A stretch of 38,158 bases of DNA. Source: Acidobacteriota bacterium. GTDB taxonomy: Bacteria > Acidobacteriota > Vicinamibacteria > Fen-336. Location of the stretch: contig JAJDNV010000167.1 in assembly GCA_022340545.1 (NCBI GenBank), positions 1 to 38,158 of the forward strand, in the 5' to 3' direction. Position numbers and translations under genes: made by a program. Positions 16,223-25,367 of the stretch are shown in pieces (positions within the stretch are counted from its first letter, which is position 1; every line of letters begins with the position of its first letter). Under the pieces are notes generated by a model. The model did not search any database. It was not told the origin of the DNA and worked only from the letters and a program-made list of their open reading frames with translations.

Positions 16223-17370
16223 CGCGTGAAGACGGTGGGGACGACGGACATGCCCGGGCGGAGGCGGTGCTCGGGATCCTGCCCCGGCTCGAGGATGATC
16301 TTCACGGGGACCCGCTGGACCACCTTCACGTAGTTGCCGGTGGCGTTCTCGGGAGGAAGGAGGCTGAAACGGGCGCCGGTGGCGGCGGCGATGCTGTCGA
16401 CGCGGCCCCGGTACAGGTGGTCGTCGAAGGCGTCCACGTGGATCTCGACCGGCTGGCCGGGCCGGATCGCCGCGAGCTGGCTCTCCTTGAAGTTCGCCAC
16501 GACCCAGACGTCCTCGAGGTCGACGAGGGCGAGGAGGGGCTGTCCGGGCTGGACGACCTGTCCCACCTCGACGGATTTGCGGCTCACCACCCCCCGGACC
16601 GGGGCACGCACCTCGGTGTAGGACAGGTTGAGCCGCGCCTGCTCGACGGCGGCCTTCGAGACCTCGACCTTCGCCTCGGCGGAGGCGGCGCGGGCGGAGA
16701 CGATGCCCACCCGCTCGCGCCCGGTGCCGGCTTCGGCGAGGCGGGCGCGCGCCGTCTCGACGCCCTTCTCTGCGGCGCTCACCGCGGAGGCGGCCGCGTC
16801 GCGCGTGGCGCGGGCGGTGTCGGCGGCGGTCACCGCCGCGTCGAACTGCTGCTTCGGGATCTCGTCCTTCGCCGCCAGCGGGCGGAAGCGCTCGACGTCC
16901 TGCCCGGCCAGCACCGCGCGGGCCTCCGCCTCGCGCAGCTGCGCCCGGGCCGTCGCGAGCCGAGCCTCCGCAGCCGCGAGCTCGCTCGTCGCCGCGCTCT
17001 CCTGGGACGTCGCGCTGGTCGAGGTCAGGGGGACGTTGGTCCGGGCCGCGCGGGCCGAGGCCTCGCTCTCCGCGAGGTCGGCGCGGGCGCGAGCGAGCGC
17101 CACCTCGTGGTCGCGGGAGTCGATGCGGACGAGGAGGGCGCCCTCTTCGACGAGCTGGTTGTCGCCGACCGCGACCTCGACGACGGTGCCGGCGACGCGC
17201 GCGGCCACAGGGCTCACATGCCCGTCGATCTGGGCGTCGTCGGTGGACTCGCGAACGGCGAAGTGGCGCCAGAGGAGCACGCCGAGCACGACGAGGAGCA
17301 GGACCCCGGCGACGAGGACCCAGCGCGCGGGCCCGCCCCGGCGCACGCGTGTGAGCAGGCTATCGGCCAT
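16219..17370 (-). CDS. emrA: HlyD/EmrA-type membrane fusion protein
   Basis: A 383-residue periplasmic adaptor. One N-terminal membrane anchor (about 16-35), then a beta/lipoyl half (ESTDDAQIDGHVSPVAARVAG, the EmrA/HlyD consensus), a long alpha-helical hairpin rich in Ala/Glu/Arg (about 90-230), the second lipoyl half (LSYTEVRAPVRGVV) and the beta-barrel domain (VVANFKESQLAAIRPGQPV). It links the EmrB-like transporter to the TolC-like channel. Its ATG directly abuts the tolC-like stop (TGAATG), and its own stop overlaps the kinase ATG by 4 bases. Confidence 0.93.
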   Translation of the reverse strand: MADSLLTRVRRGGPARWVLVAGVLLLVVLGVLLWRHFAVRESTDDAQIDGHVSPVAARVAGTVVEVAVGDNQLVEEGALLVRIDSRDHEVALARARADLAESEASARAARTNVPLTSTSATSQESAATSELAAAEARLATARAQLREAEARAVLAGQDVERFRPLAAKDEIPKQQFDAAVTAADTARATRDAAASAVSAAEKGVETARARLAEAGTGRERVGIVSARAASAEAKVEVSKAAVEQARLNLSYTEVRAPVRGVVSRKSVEVGQVVQPGQPLLALVDLEDVWVVANFKESQLAAIRPGQPVEIHVDAFDDHLYRGRVDSIAAATGARFSLLPPENATGNYVKVVQRVPVKIILEPGQDPEHRLRPGMSVVPTVFTR

Positions 17371-18753
17371 TCAGCTTCCTTTCAGGATCTCGCCGTACGC
17401 CGACTCTGCCCCGCCCATGGCGCGGACGAGCGCGAGCCTCGCCGCGTCGTAGGCGTACAGGCTGGCGATGTGGGTCTCCTCGGCCCCGGCGAGGGTCTCC
17501 TGGGCCTGCACGACCTCGAGGTTGTCGGCGACGCCGGCCTCGAAGCGGTCGCGTGCCTGCTGCAGCTGGTCGCGGGCCAGCGAGAGCGTCTCCTCCGCGA
17601 GCCGGACGCGGTCGGCGGCCGCCCTCAAGTCGAGGAACACCGTCTGCACCTCGTAGTAGATCCGGGCCCGGAGGTCCTCGAGACCCGCCCGCACCCGGGC
17701 GAGGCGGGCCTCGGCCTCCGTCACCCGCGCCGAGATGCGCCCGCCCTCGAAGATCGGGATCTGGATCGCCGCACCGAGGGTGTAGGTGGCCCGCGAGCCG
17801 GCAACGTCGTTGCCGATCGCCCCGTAGTCCGCATTGACGGCGAGCGACGGCAGGCGCCCGCCGCGCTCCGCCTTCACCCTCGCCTCCGCGGCCTCCACCC
17901 GCGCCCGCGCCGCCTTGAGGTCCGGCCGTCCTTCCCAGGCGCGGCGGGTCGCCTCCTCCACGCCGATCGGCACCGGCACCGCCGAGGGCATGGGGTCGGA
18001 GAGGCGGAAGCGCTGGCCCAGCGGGAGCCCGATCGCGCGGGCGAGGTCCAGCCTCTCCCTCGCCGCATCCCGCTCGGCGACGATCAGCCGCTGTTGCTGC
18101 GCCTGCACCTGAACCTGCGCCCGCAGGACGTCGATCCCGGCCCCGAGACCGCTCGCCCTGCGGTCGCGGGCGAGGTCCAGCAGGGCGTTCGCCGTGGCGA
18201 GCTGGGCCCGGGAGGAAGCGATGCGGCTCTCGCCGGCCACCGCCTGCAGGTAGAGCTGCCCGCACACCAGGACCACGAGGTCGCGCACGCCGAGCTCGTC
18301 CTGACGCGCGGCCTCGAGAGACGAGGAAGCCGCGCGCGAGCGATTCAGCGCCTCGAAGTCCAGGACCGTCTGGCGGAGGGAGGCGCGCGCGTCGAAGACG
18401 TTGAAGGGGCCCACGATCGCCGGCATCCCCGGAACGCTGAAGCCGTACGCGGCGAGGTTGTTCTTCTGGCGCGAGCCGAGCACGTGCGCGGTCAGCTGCG
18501 GGAGGAGGTCGGCGAGGGCTGCCCTGCGCGCGCCGTCGGCAGCCGTCACCGCCGAGCCACCCAGGATCGCGGCGAGGTTGTGGCGAAGGCCCCGCTCGAC
18601 GGCGTCGGTCAGGGAGAGCGCGATCTCCCCCGTCGTGGCCTCCCCGGCAGGAACCCCCCCCTGCAGAGTCCGGAGGTCCTCCTGGGAGCGAGCCGGCGCC
18701 GCCCCGGCGGCGCCGAGGAGCAGGACGAGGATGGAGACGACGAGTGCGCGCAT
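17371..18753 (-). CDS. TolC-family outer-membrane efflux channel
   Basis: A 460-residue outer-membrane protein with a signal peptide (about 1-23, ending APARS) and the repeated coiled-coil/beta architecture of the OEP family: internal repeats such as SLTDAVERGLRHN near the N-terminus and RARVEAAEARVKAERGGRLPSLAV near the middle mark the two homologous halves. Long Ala/Arg/Glu-rich helices build the periplasmic tunnel. It is the first gene of the efflux operon. A tandem 14-base repeat and promoter-like boxes sit 54-81 bases upstream. Confidence 0.9.
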   Translation of the reverse strand: MRALVVSILVLLLGAAGAAPARSQEDLRTLQGGVPAGEATTGEIALSLTDAVERGLRHNLAAILGGSAVTAADGARRAALADLLPQLTAHVLGSRQKNNLAAYGFSVPGMPAIVGPFNVFDARASLRQTVLDFEALNRSRAASSSLEAARQDELGVRDLVVLVCGQLYLQAVAGESRIASSRAQLATANALLDLARDRRASGLGAGIDVLRAQVQVQAQQQRLIVAERDAARERLDLARAIGLPLGQRFRLSDPMPSAVPVPIGVEEATRRAWEGRPDLKAARARVEAAEARVKAERGGRLPSLAVNADYGAIGNDVAGSRATYTLGAAIQIPIFEGGRISARVTEAEARLARVRAGLEDLRARIYYEVQTVFLDLRAAADRVRLAEETLSLARDQLQQARDRFEAGVADNLEVVQAQETLAGAEETHIASLYAYDAARLALVRAMGGAESAYGEILKGS

Positions 18754-18806
18754 CGAGGGGCCTCGCTTCGATTCTGGCGACCGTCCCGTGATTCTGTCAG
18801 TACGTA

Positions 18807-18834
18807 GCCGTTGGCATCAAGCCGCTGGCATCAA
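18807..18834 (-). promoter_or_regulatory. Tandem 14-base repeat and candidate promoter of the efflux operon
   Basis: Two head-to-tail 14-base copies, GCCGTTGGCATCAA and GCCGCTGGCATCAA, differ at one base. On the minus strand each copy begins TTGATG, a possible -35 element. The downstream copy is followed after an 18-base spacer by CAGAAT, a weak -10-like box, about 40 bases before the tolC-type start. It could be a regulator site or a slippage duplication of the promoter. The 124-base gap otherwise shows nothing I can support. Confidence 0.35.
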
Positions 18835-18877
18835 GAGGGCCCGTCGTCCCGCGCTCAGCTCCGAGACGTCGACTCCC

Positions 18878-21394
18878 TCAGCCCCGCGTCCCGGCCTCGC
18901 TCCTGCGCCCGCGGCCACCGAAGAGGCCGGACCGGGTCGGGTCCAGGAGCCGGTAGGCGGCCAGCTTGACCCGGTCGTTGATCAGGAACCACGCGATCGC
19001 ATAGCCCCAGACGATCAGGCCGAGCCGCCAGCCGAGCGGCGGCATCAGGACTCCGTAGACCGCGATCAGCGTGGCGATGGTCTGGTTCACCACAACCGCC
19101 CCCAGGAGGATGGGGGCTGGCCGGATGGACCAGAAGGCCTTGCGCGTCCGTGTCACGAAGATCGTCATCTGGCCCGCCGCGGAGAGCTTCAGGTACATCA
19201 GGGACTGGATGGTGCCCCGGTCCAGGTCGAGGACACGCTCGCCGATGTAGAAGAGGCCGAACGAGGCCACCACTCCGACGACTCCGAGGATCGTGGCGAT
19301 TCCCAGCACCTCCCGCATGTTCCACCTCTCGGGCGTGTCCGAGTAGCGCACGCGGTCGTAGGCGATGGAGAGAATGGCCCCGTCGTTGAGGAGCGCCAGG
19401 AGCACGATCATGACCGCCGTGACCGGGTAGAAGTTGAACACGAGGATCGACAGGGTCATGAACAGCAGCACCCGGATCGTCTCCGCGATCCGGTAGATGG
19501 CGTAGCTGTTCATGCGCTGGAAGATCTTCCGGCTCTCCTTGATGGCGTCCACGATCACCGAGAGACCGGGGGCGAGCAGCACGATGTCGGCGGCGGCCCG
19601 CGCGGCGTCGGTGGCCCCCGACACGGCGATCCCGGCGTCGGCCTCCTTGAGCGCCGGGGCGTCGTTCACGCCGTCCCCGGTCATCCCCACGATGTGCCCG
19701 CGCTGCTGGAGGACGTCCACGATGTGGAACTTGTGCTCGGGAAAGACCTGGGCGAAGCCGTCGGCCCGCTCGATTGCATTCGCGAGCCACCGCGCCTGGT
19801 GGTGCTTCGCGTCCTCGAAGAGGCTCGCATCGAGGATGTTGGCGCCCATGTCCAGCTTCCGGGCCGTCTCCCGGGCGATGGCGACCTGGTCGCCGGTCAC
19901 CATCTTGATCGCGACCCCCATGCTCGCCGCGGTCTCGACGGTCGAGCGGGAGTCCTCGCGGGGAGGATCGAAGAGGGGCAGGACGCCCAGGTAGCGCCAT
20001 CCCAGCTCGTTGTCGGAGCGCGCGACCCCGAGGGAGCGGAAGCCGCGCGCGGCGAAGCCCTCGACGGCCTCCCCGACCGCCGATCGAACCGCGTCGGACG
20101 CCCCGACGAGGTCGAGGATCACCTGGGGGGCCCCCTTGGAGACGGAGAAGCGCTGCCCGCCCGGGCCCCGCACCTCCGCCTCGGTCCGCTTGTGGACCGG
20201 GTCGAAGGGCTGGAAGTGAACGACCTCGTGTGCGGAGGTGTCCCGACCCTTCAGCCCGCCGAGGACCGCCAGGTCGATCGGGTCCTCGTCCTCGGCCCGC
20301 GAGGCGAAGGCCCCCGCCAGCACCACGTCGTCCGGCTCGACCCCCTCGAGGCAGAAAGGATCGCCCAGGGTCAGGCGGTTCTCGGTGAGGGTCCCCGTCT
20401 TGTCGGAGCACAGGACGTCGGTGCCGGCCAGCTCCTCGATTGAGGCCAGCCGGCTGACGATCGCCTCCTTGCGCGCCAGCAGCCGCGCGCCCACCGCCAT
20501 GGTGATCGACAGCACCGCGGGCATGGCGACGGGCACGGCCGCCACCGTGAGCACGAGGGCGAACTCCAGGGTCGTCAGCATGGGGTCGCCGCGGAAGAGG
20601 GCCACTCCCAGGATCAGGGCCACGAGGGCGATGGCGATGACGATGAGGTAGTCGCCGATCTTCAGCACGGCGCGCTGGAAGTGGCTGACGACGTGCGCCT
20701 GCTCGACCAGGCGCGCGGTGCGTCCGAAGTACGTCTCGGACCCGGTTCCCTGCACCACGGCCTCGATCTCGCCACGCTTGACGATCGAGCTCGAGTAGAC
20801 GGTCTGTCCCTCGCCACGTTCCACGGGCAACGACTCGCCGGTCAGGGCCGACTGGTCCACCTGGATCGAGTCGCCCTCGAAGAGCCGGACGTCGGCCGGG
20901 ACCACCTCGCCGATCCGCAGCCGGACGACGTCGCCGGGGACCAGCTCGCGCGCGGGAATCGTCTTCCATGCGGCGTCGCGGCGCACGCGGGCCTTCGGGG
21001 CCAGGCGCGCCTTCAGGGCGGCGATGGCGTTGCCGGCCTGGGACTCCTCCCAGAACCCCACCCCGGCATTCATGACGAGGAGCGCGGTGATGATGGCGAA
21101 GTCCTCCCAGTGCCGGACGACGGCCGAGAGGATCGCCGCTGCCTCGATCATCCACGGGATCGGGCCCCAGAAGTACGAGAGAAGCTTCAGGATCGGGTGG
21201 ACGGCCTTCTCGGCGAGCTCGTTGGGGCCGAAGCGTTCGAGACGCTGCTCAGCCTCCTGCTGGGACAGCCCGTCGCGGGAGGCGCCGAGCTTCTCGAGGA
21301 CCTCCTCGAGCGGCACGTCGTCCTTCGGAGAGGTGTGTGTCGGGTTGGCCTCGTCGCCGGTGGGGCCGATGGAACCGTCATCTGAAGAAGGCAT
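18878..21394 (-). CDS. P-type H+-ATPase (type IIIA, plasma-membrane proton pump)
   Basis: An 838-residue cation pump. The actuator loop TGES is at residues 185-188, the phosphorylation site DKTGTLTEN has its Asp at 331, and the hinge motif GDGVNDAPALKEADAGIAV is present. The N-terminal DGLSQQEAEQRLERFGPNEL and membrane helix 4 (VLTVAAVPVAMPAVLS) match type IIIA proton pumps of fungi, plants, archaea and some bacteria. PVAMPA and the Asp-rich helix 6 segment (ALLNDGAIL) fit H+ rather than Ca2+ or heavy-metal transport. It would export H+ at the expense of ATP. I chose the ATG at 21394 over an in-frame TTG at 21403, because a GAGTGGA purine stretch lies 8-14 bases upstream of the ATG. Confidence 0.9.
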   Translation of the reverse strand: MPSSDDGSIGPTGDEANPTHTSPKDDVPLEEVLEKLGASRDGLSQQEAEQRLERFGPNELAEKAVHPILKLLSYFWGPIPWMIEAAAILSAVVRHWEDFAIITALLVMNAGVGFWEESQAGNAIAALKARLAPKARVRRDAAWKTIPARELVPGDVVRLRIGEVVPADVRLFEGDSIQVDQSALTGESLPVERGEGQTVYSSSIVKRGEIEAVVQGTGSETYFGRTARLVEQAHVVSHFQRAVLKIGDYLIVIAIALVALILGVALFRGDPMLTTLEFALVLTVAAVPVAMPAVLSITMAVGARLLARKEAIVSRLASIEELAGTDVLCSDKTGTLTENRLTLGDPFCLEGVEPDDVVLAGAFASRAEDEDPIDLAVLGGLKGRDTSAHEVVHFQPFDPVHKRTEAEVRGPGGQRFSVSKGAPQVILDLVGASDAVRSAVGEAVEGFAARGFRSLGVARSDNELGWRYLGVLPLFDPPREDSRSTVETAASMGVAIKMVTGDQVAIARETARKLDMGANILDASLFEDAKHHQARWLANAIERADGFAQVFPEHKFHIVDVLQQRGHIVGMTGDGVNDAPALKEADAGIAVSGATDAARAAADIVLLAPGLSVIVDAIKESRKIFQRMNSYAIYRIAETIRVLLFMTLSILVFNFYPVTAVMIVLLALLNDGAILSIAYDRVRYSDTPERWNMREVLGIATILGVVGVVASFGLFYIGERVLDLDRGTIQSLMYLKLSAAGQMTIFVTRTRKAFWSIRPAPILLGAVVVNQTIATLIAVYGVLMPPLGWRLGLIVWGYAIAWFLINDRVKLAAYRLLDPTRSGLFGGRGRRSEAGTRG

Positions 21395-21579
21395 GGCTTT
21401 CAATCCACTCTACCCTCTAGAACCCGCATCGTGCACGGACTCCTTTCCGGCAGACGCGGTCTGGTCTTCGAACCAGTCAATGCGATCGAAGTGCTTGCGA
21501 TCGGTGTCCTCTCGGACCGGGGTGAGGCCGAGGATCAGCAGCTTCCTCCGCCGCTTCGAACCCTGTCATCTTGTAGTCG

Positions 21580-22698
21580 CTATGCCTCCAGCTCCCGTAG
21601 CGTTCGCAGAACACTGATGACGTCCTCCCGGCTCAGCATGCCGATGACACGGTCGTCCCGCGTGACCGGCAACTGGTTGACCCCATCGCGGTCCATCTCC
21701 TGGAGGGCGGCCCATATCTCGGCCTCGGCGTCGATGTGCTTCAGCTGCTCCAGGGGAATCATGACCTCGCCGGCGCTGGTGGTCACCCATTCGGAACGGG
21801 GGACCTCCTTGATGCGATGCAAGGTCATGAGGCCAACGGTGTCCTCCCCGCGGGTCACCAGGAGACAGCGCCGGCTACCGCCCAGGATGTGCTCATCCAC
21901 CAACTGCTGCAGCGTCAGATTCCCCGGCACCGCGGCGCAGCGATCGCTCATCGCCTGCGCGACCTTGTGACCTCTGAGCAGACCCTGGAACATCACGGAC
22001 TGCACCTGGGCGGTGGCGGCGTTGTCCAGGAACCAGCCGATGAAGGCAATCCACAGCCCACCACCGAAGTTGCCGGTCAGAACCTGCGCGACCCCGACAA
22101 AGATGAACAGGAAGCCAAAGAACCGGCCGACATTCGCCGCGATGAGCGTCGCCCGGCGCATGTTCTTCGTGACGGCCCACACGATGGCACGGAACACACG
22201 GCCGCCATCGAGCGGGTAGCCGGGGATCAGATTGAAGAGAACCAGCGCCAGGTTGATGTAGGCGAGGTACTTCACCACGCCCCAGACGGGCTCGATGCTC
22301 GCCGCCATCGGCTGCACTGCGTGGAAGAAGACGGCCAGGGCCAGGCTCACAACGGGACCCGCGACGGCGATGAAGAACTCGGCGACGGCACTGGGAGGCT
22401 CAGCCCCGATCTGGGCGACCCCTCCGAAGATGAAGAGCGTGATGCTCCGCACCGGTATCTTGTACCGCAGCGCCACCACGGAGTGGCCCAGCTCATGGAG
22501 CAGCACGCTCACGAAGAGCATCACGGACGTCACGGCGCCGGTGAGCCAGTACAGCGCCGGTGGCCAGTCCCGGAACTCGTCGGGATAGTAGCTGCTGGCG
22601 AGCATCCATGTGAGCAGTCCGAAGATCAGAAACCAGGAATAGTCCAGGCCGATCGGTATCCCTAGAACCCTGCCCAACCTGACATCTTGTCGGGTCAT
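21580..22698 (-). CDS. Site-2 protease family zinc metallopeptidase with two CBS domains
   Basis: A 372-residue M50B intramembrane protease. The zinc motif HELGH is at residues 68-72, and the third ligand Asp163 lies in NLIPGYPLDGGRVFRA. About six membrane segments are followed by a CBS pair (about 245-370, with VIGMLSREDVISVL at the end). CBS domains usually bind adenosyl nucleotides, so protease activity may sense energy state. Family members cleave membrane-tethered anti-sigma factors or other membrane proteins, but no such substrate gene is nearby. A GGGGAG Shine-Dalgarno precedes the ATG at 22698. It starts 14 bases after gnd and is likely co-transcribed with it. Confidence 0.92.
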   Translation of the reverse strand: MTRQDVRLGRVLGIPIGLDYSWFLIFGLLTWMLASSYYPDEFRDWPPALYWLTGAVTSVMLFVSVLLHELGHSVVALRYKIPVRSITLFIFGGVAQIGAEPPSAVAEFFIAVAGPVVSLALAVFFHAVQPMAASIEPVWGVVKYLAYINLALVLFNLIPGYPLDGGRVFRAIVWAVTKNMRRATLIAANVGRFFGFLFIFVGVAQVLTGNFGGGLWIAFIGWFLDNAATAQVQSVMFQGLLRGHKVAQAMSDRCAAVPGNLTLQQLVDEHILGGSRRCLLVTRGEDTVGLMTLHRIKEVPRSEWVTTSAGEVMIPLEQLKHIDAEAEIWAALQEMDRDGVNQLPVTRDDRVIGMLSREDVISVLRTLRELEA

Positions 22699-22712
22699 TT
22701 GAGGTCTCCCCT

Positions 22713-23729
22713 CTACTTGGCCGTCTTCTCGACGTGCCCGCCGAACTGGAACCGCATGGCGGAGAGCAGCTTGTCCTGGTAGTCCGCCTCGCCCCGCGAG
22801 CTGAACCGCTCGTAGAGCGCGGTGGTGAGGACCGGCACCGGCACGCCCTCGTCGATCGCCGCCTTGATCGTCCAGCGCCCCTCGCCCGAGTCCGAGACGC
22901 GTCCCGCGAAGCCTTTCAGGTCCGGGTCCTCGAGCAGGGCCGACGCGGTGAGGTCGAGCAGCCAGGAGGCGATCACGCTGCCGCGTCGCCAGACCTCGGC
23001 GACGTCGGGCAGGTCGAGGTCGTACTGGTAGTGCTCGGGGTTGCGCAGCGGCGTCGTCTCGGCATCGATCGCGTTGCCCTGCGTGCCCACGTTGGCCGCG
23101 CGCAGGACACCCAGCCCCTCGGCGTACGCGGCCATGATGCCGTACTCGATGCCGTTGTGGACCATCTTGACGAAGTGTCCAGCCCCGCTGGGCCCGCAGT
23201 GCAGGTAGCCCCGTTCGGCGGTGCCGCCCACCTTCTCCCGGCCCGGGGTCCGCGGAATATCGCTCATGCCGGGGGCCAGCGTCGAGAGGATCGGATCCAG
23301 ATGCTCGACAGCGGCCCTCTCGCCACCGACCATCATGCAGTAGCCGCGCTTCAGCCCCCAGACACCACCGCTCGTCCCCACGTCCACGTGGTGGATCCCC
23401 CTGGCCGCGAGTGTGCTGGCCCGCCGGATGTCGTCCACGTAGTAGGAGTTGCCCCCGTCGATCAGGATGTCCCCGGACTCGAGATGCGGCCGGAGGCCCG
23501 CGATCGTCTTGTCCACGACCGCCGCCGGCACCATCTGCCAGATGACCCGCGGTTTCTCGAGCTTCCCCACGAGGTCCGCCAGCGAGGAGGCACCCACCGC
23601 AGTCTCCTGGACGAGCGCCTCCACCGCCTTCGGCGACATGTCGAAGACCACGCACTGGTGGCCGCCCTTGACGAGCCGCCGCACCATGTTCGCGCCCATC
23701 CGTCCGAGGCCGATCATCCCGAGCTGCAT
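22713..23729 (-). CDS. gnd: 6-phosphogluconate dehydrogenase, decarboxylating, short (YqeC-type) form
   Basis: A 338-residue enzyme of the oxidative pentose phosphate branch: 6-phosphogluconate to ribulose 5-phosphate, CO2 and NAD(P)H. The Rossmann motif GLGRMGANM is at residues 7-15. [11 protein letters not shown] (90-100) and the catalytic Lys188/Asn192 pair in [13 protein letters not shown] are intact. It is well below the about 470 residues of the long form. After strand 2 it reads VFDMSP, with an Asp30 where NADP-dependent enzymes have Asn-Arg-Thr, which suggests NAD+ preference, as reported for short-form enzymes. A strong purine Shine-Dalgarno precedes the ATG. It lies 67 bases after zwf. 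Confidence 0.92.
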   Translation of the reverse strand: MQLGMIGLGRMGANMVRRLVKGGHQCVVFDMSPKAVEALVQETAVGASSLADLVGKLEKPRVIWQMVPAAVVDKTIAGLRPHLESGDILIDGGNSYYVDDIRRASTLAARGIHHVDVGTSGGVWGLKRGYCMMVGGERAAVEHLDPILSTLAPGMSDIPRTPGREKVGGTAERGYLHCGPSGAGHFVKMVHNGIEYGIMAAYAEGLGVLRAANVGTQGNAIDAETTPLRNPEHYQYDLDLPDVAEVWRRGSVIASWLLDLTASALLEDPDLKGFAGRVSDSGEGRWTIKAAIDEGVPVPVLTTALYERFSSRGEADYQDKLLSAMRFQFGGHVEKTAK

Positions 23730-23796
23730 CGCCTACTCCCTCTCCTGGAACCGACGTCGTCGACGCCGAGCACGAACACGACCGGCCCCGGCGGCG

Positions 23797-25194
23797 TCAC
23801 CGGGCCGCCTTCCCGGGGTCGGGGTTGTGCCAGCCGCCGTCCCTCGCGATGAGCGCATCCGCCTCCTTCGGGCCCCAGCTCCCCCGCCGGTAGGGGCGGA
23901 CACGGTGGTGGGTCTTCAGGACCGGCTCGACCACCGCCCAGGCGGCCTCCACCGCGTCCTCACGCGTGAAGAGCGCCCCATTGCCCGCCATGGCGTCCTC
24001 GAGGAGGCGCTCGTAGGGTGCCTCCTCCCCGGGCTGCTCGTCGAGCAGGTAGAGCTCTCGCTGGTCCCCTATGAATTCCTTCCCGACGTGCTTGACGCGG
24101 GCGGCGAGGGCGACGGCGGAGTTCGGGGAGAGATGGAAGCGCACGTAGTTGGCCCGACCGACCGGCGGCCTCGAGTCGGCGAACAGCCGCTGCGGCGGCG
24201 GCTTCAGCTCCACCAGGACCTCGGCCGCGGTGTTGGCCAGACACTTCCCCGAGCGCAGGTACCAAGGGACCCCCTGCCAGCGCCACGAGTCGATGAAGAG
24301 CCTCAGGGCGCAGAAGGTCTCGACATCGGACCTCTTCGCCACGTTCGGCTCCTTCCGGTATCCCGCGTACTGCCCGCGCACCAGATCGTCGGGCCGCAGC
24401 GGGCGCATCGCCTGGAAGATCTTGGCCTTCTCGTTGTGCACGGCGCCATAGCCCCGGTAGGCGGGGGGCTCCATGGCCAGAAGCGCGACGATCTGGAACA
24501 GGTGGTTCTGGATGACGTCGCGCAGACAACCGGCGGTCTCATAGAAGGCGCCGCGGCTGCCCACGCCGAAATCCTCGGACAGCGTGATCTGGACGCTGGC
24601 CACGCAGTTGCGGTTCCAGATCGGCTCCAGGAAGGAGTTGGCGAAGCGGAAGTACAGGATGTTCATGATCGCCTCCTTCCCGAGGAAGTGGTCGATGCGG
24701 AAGATCGACCCTTCCGGAAACACCGACCGGGCGACGCGGTTGAGCTCCCGGGCGGAGGCCAGATCTCGCCCGAACGGCTTCTCGACGATCACGCGCCCAC
24801 CGTCCGCCAGGTCCGCATCGCCGAGCCCCTCGATCACCGTCGCGAAGAGCGAGGGCGGGATGGCGAGATAGTGCGTCGGTCGTCGGGCACGGGCCAGCGC
24901 CTTCTTGATCGCCGCGAAGGTGGCCGGCTCGTTGTAATCCCCGCTGACGTAGCGGAGCGAGGAGAGGAGATGCTCCAGGGCACGGGTGTCGTCGATCCTG
25001 CCCGATCGCCTGACGGCGTCCTTCACACGCCGGCGCAGACGATCCAGGCTCCATTCCGGAAAGGCGACACCGATGACCGGGACCTTGAGGGTGCCCCGCT
25101 TCGCCATCGCGTACAGCGCCGGGAAGATCATCTTGTGGGCGAGGTCCCCCGTGACGCCGAAGAGCACCAGAGCGTCCGAACGCGAGGCGGTCAT
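23797..25194 (-). CDS. zwf: Glucose-6-phosphate dehydrogenase
   Basis: A 465-residue enzyme that oxidises glucose 6-phosphate to 6-phosphogluconolactone with NADP+. The coenzyme fingerprint GVTGDLAHK is at residues 13-21, EKPFGRD at 138-144, and the substrate-binding signature RIDHFLGKE at 166-174, with the catalytic His nearby. The frame remains open to 25359, but an AGGAGG Shine-Dalgarno before the ATG at 25194 and the family N-terminus ([14 protein letters not shown]) settle the start. The next gene is gnd; the lactonase (pgl) that normally lies between these steps is absent from the window. The 173-base gap to the upstream PLD gene may hold a promoter. Confidence 0.95.
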   Translation of the reverse strand: MTASRSDALVLFGVTGDLAHKMIFPALYAMAKRGTLKVPVIGVAFPEWSLDRLRRRVKDAVRRSGRIDDTRALEHLLSSLRYVSGDYNEPATFAAIKKALARARRPTHYLAIPPSLFATVIEGLGDADLADGGRVIVEKPFGRDLASARELNRVARSVFPEGSIFRIDHFLGKEAIMNILYFRFANSFLEPIWNRNCVASVQITLSEDFGVGSRGAFYETAGCLRDVIQNHLFQIVALLAMEPPAYRGYGAVHNEKAKIFQAMRPLRPDDLVRGQYAGYRKEPNVAKRSDVETFCALRLFIDSWRWQGVPWYLRSGKCLANTAAEVLVELKPPPQRLFADSRPPVGRANYVRFHLSPNSAVALAARVKHVGKEFIGDQRELYLLDEQPGEEAPYERLLEDAMAGNGALFTREDAVEAAWAVVEPVLKTHHRVRPYRRGSWGPKEADALIARDGGWHNPDPGKAAR

Positions 25195-25367
25195 CAAACA
25201 CCTCCTGACGTTGCTTGTCCGGTGGCGTTGTACTCGATCTTGCTCGCCATACGAGCTGGCTTGATCCGAGGACGCAGGCGCACCCAATTCCATCACATTC
25301 GTCAACTGCTGAGCCACGGCCGGGTGGCGGGGGAACGTGGAGCCAGGGAAAGCCCGCACAGCCGTTC

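Noticed and set aside
16267..18807. Long plus-strand frame of 846 codons over the efflux operon
   Set aside because: It lies opposite the well-supported EmrA and TolC genes and has an Arg/Gly/Asp-rich, low-complexity composition. GC-rich codon bias leaves antisense frames open.
21430..21480. tRNA T-arm-like TTCGAA sequence in a small hairpin
   Set aside because: The stem and loop do not fit tRNA geometry, and no acceptor or anticodon arms can be folded around it.
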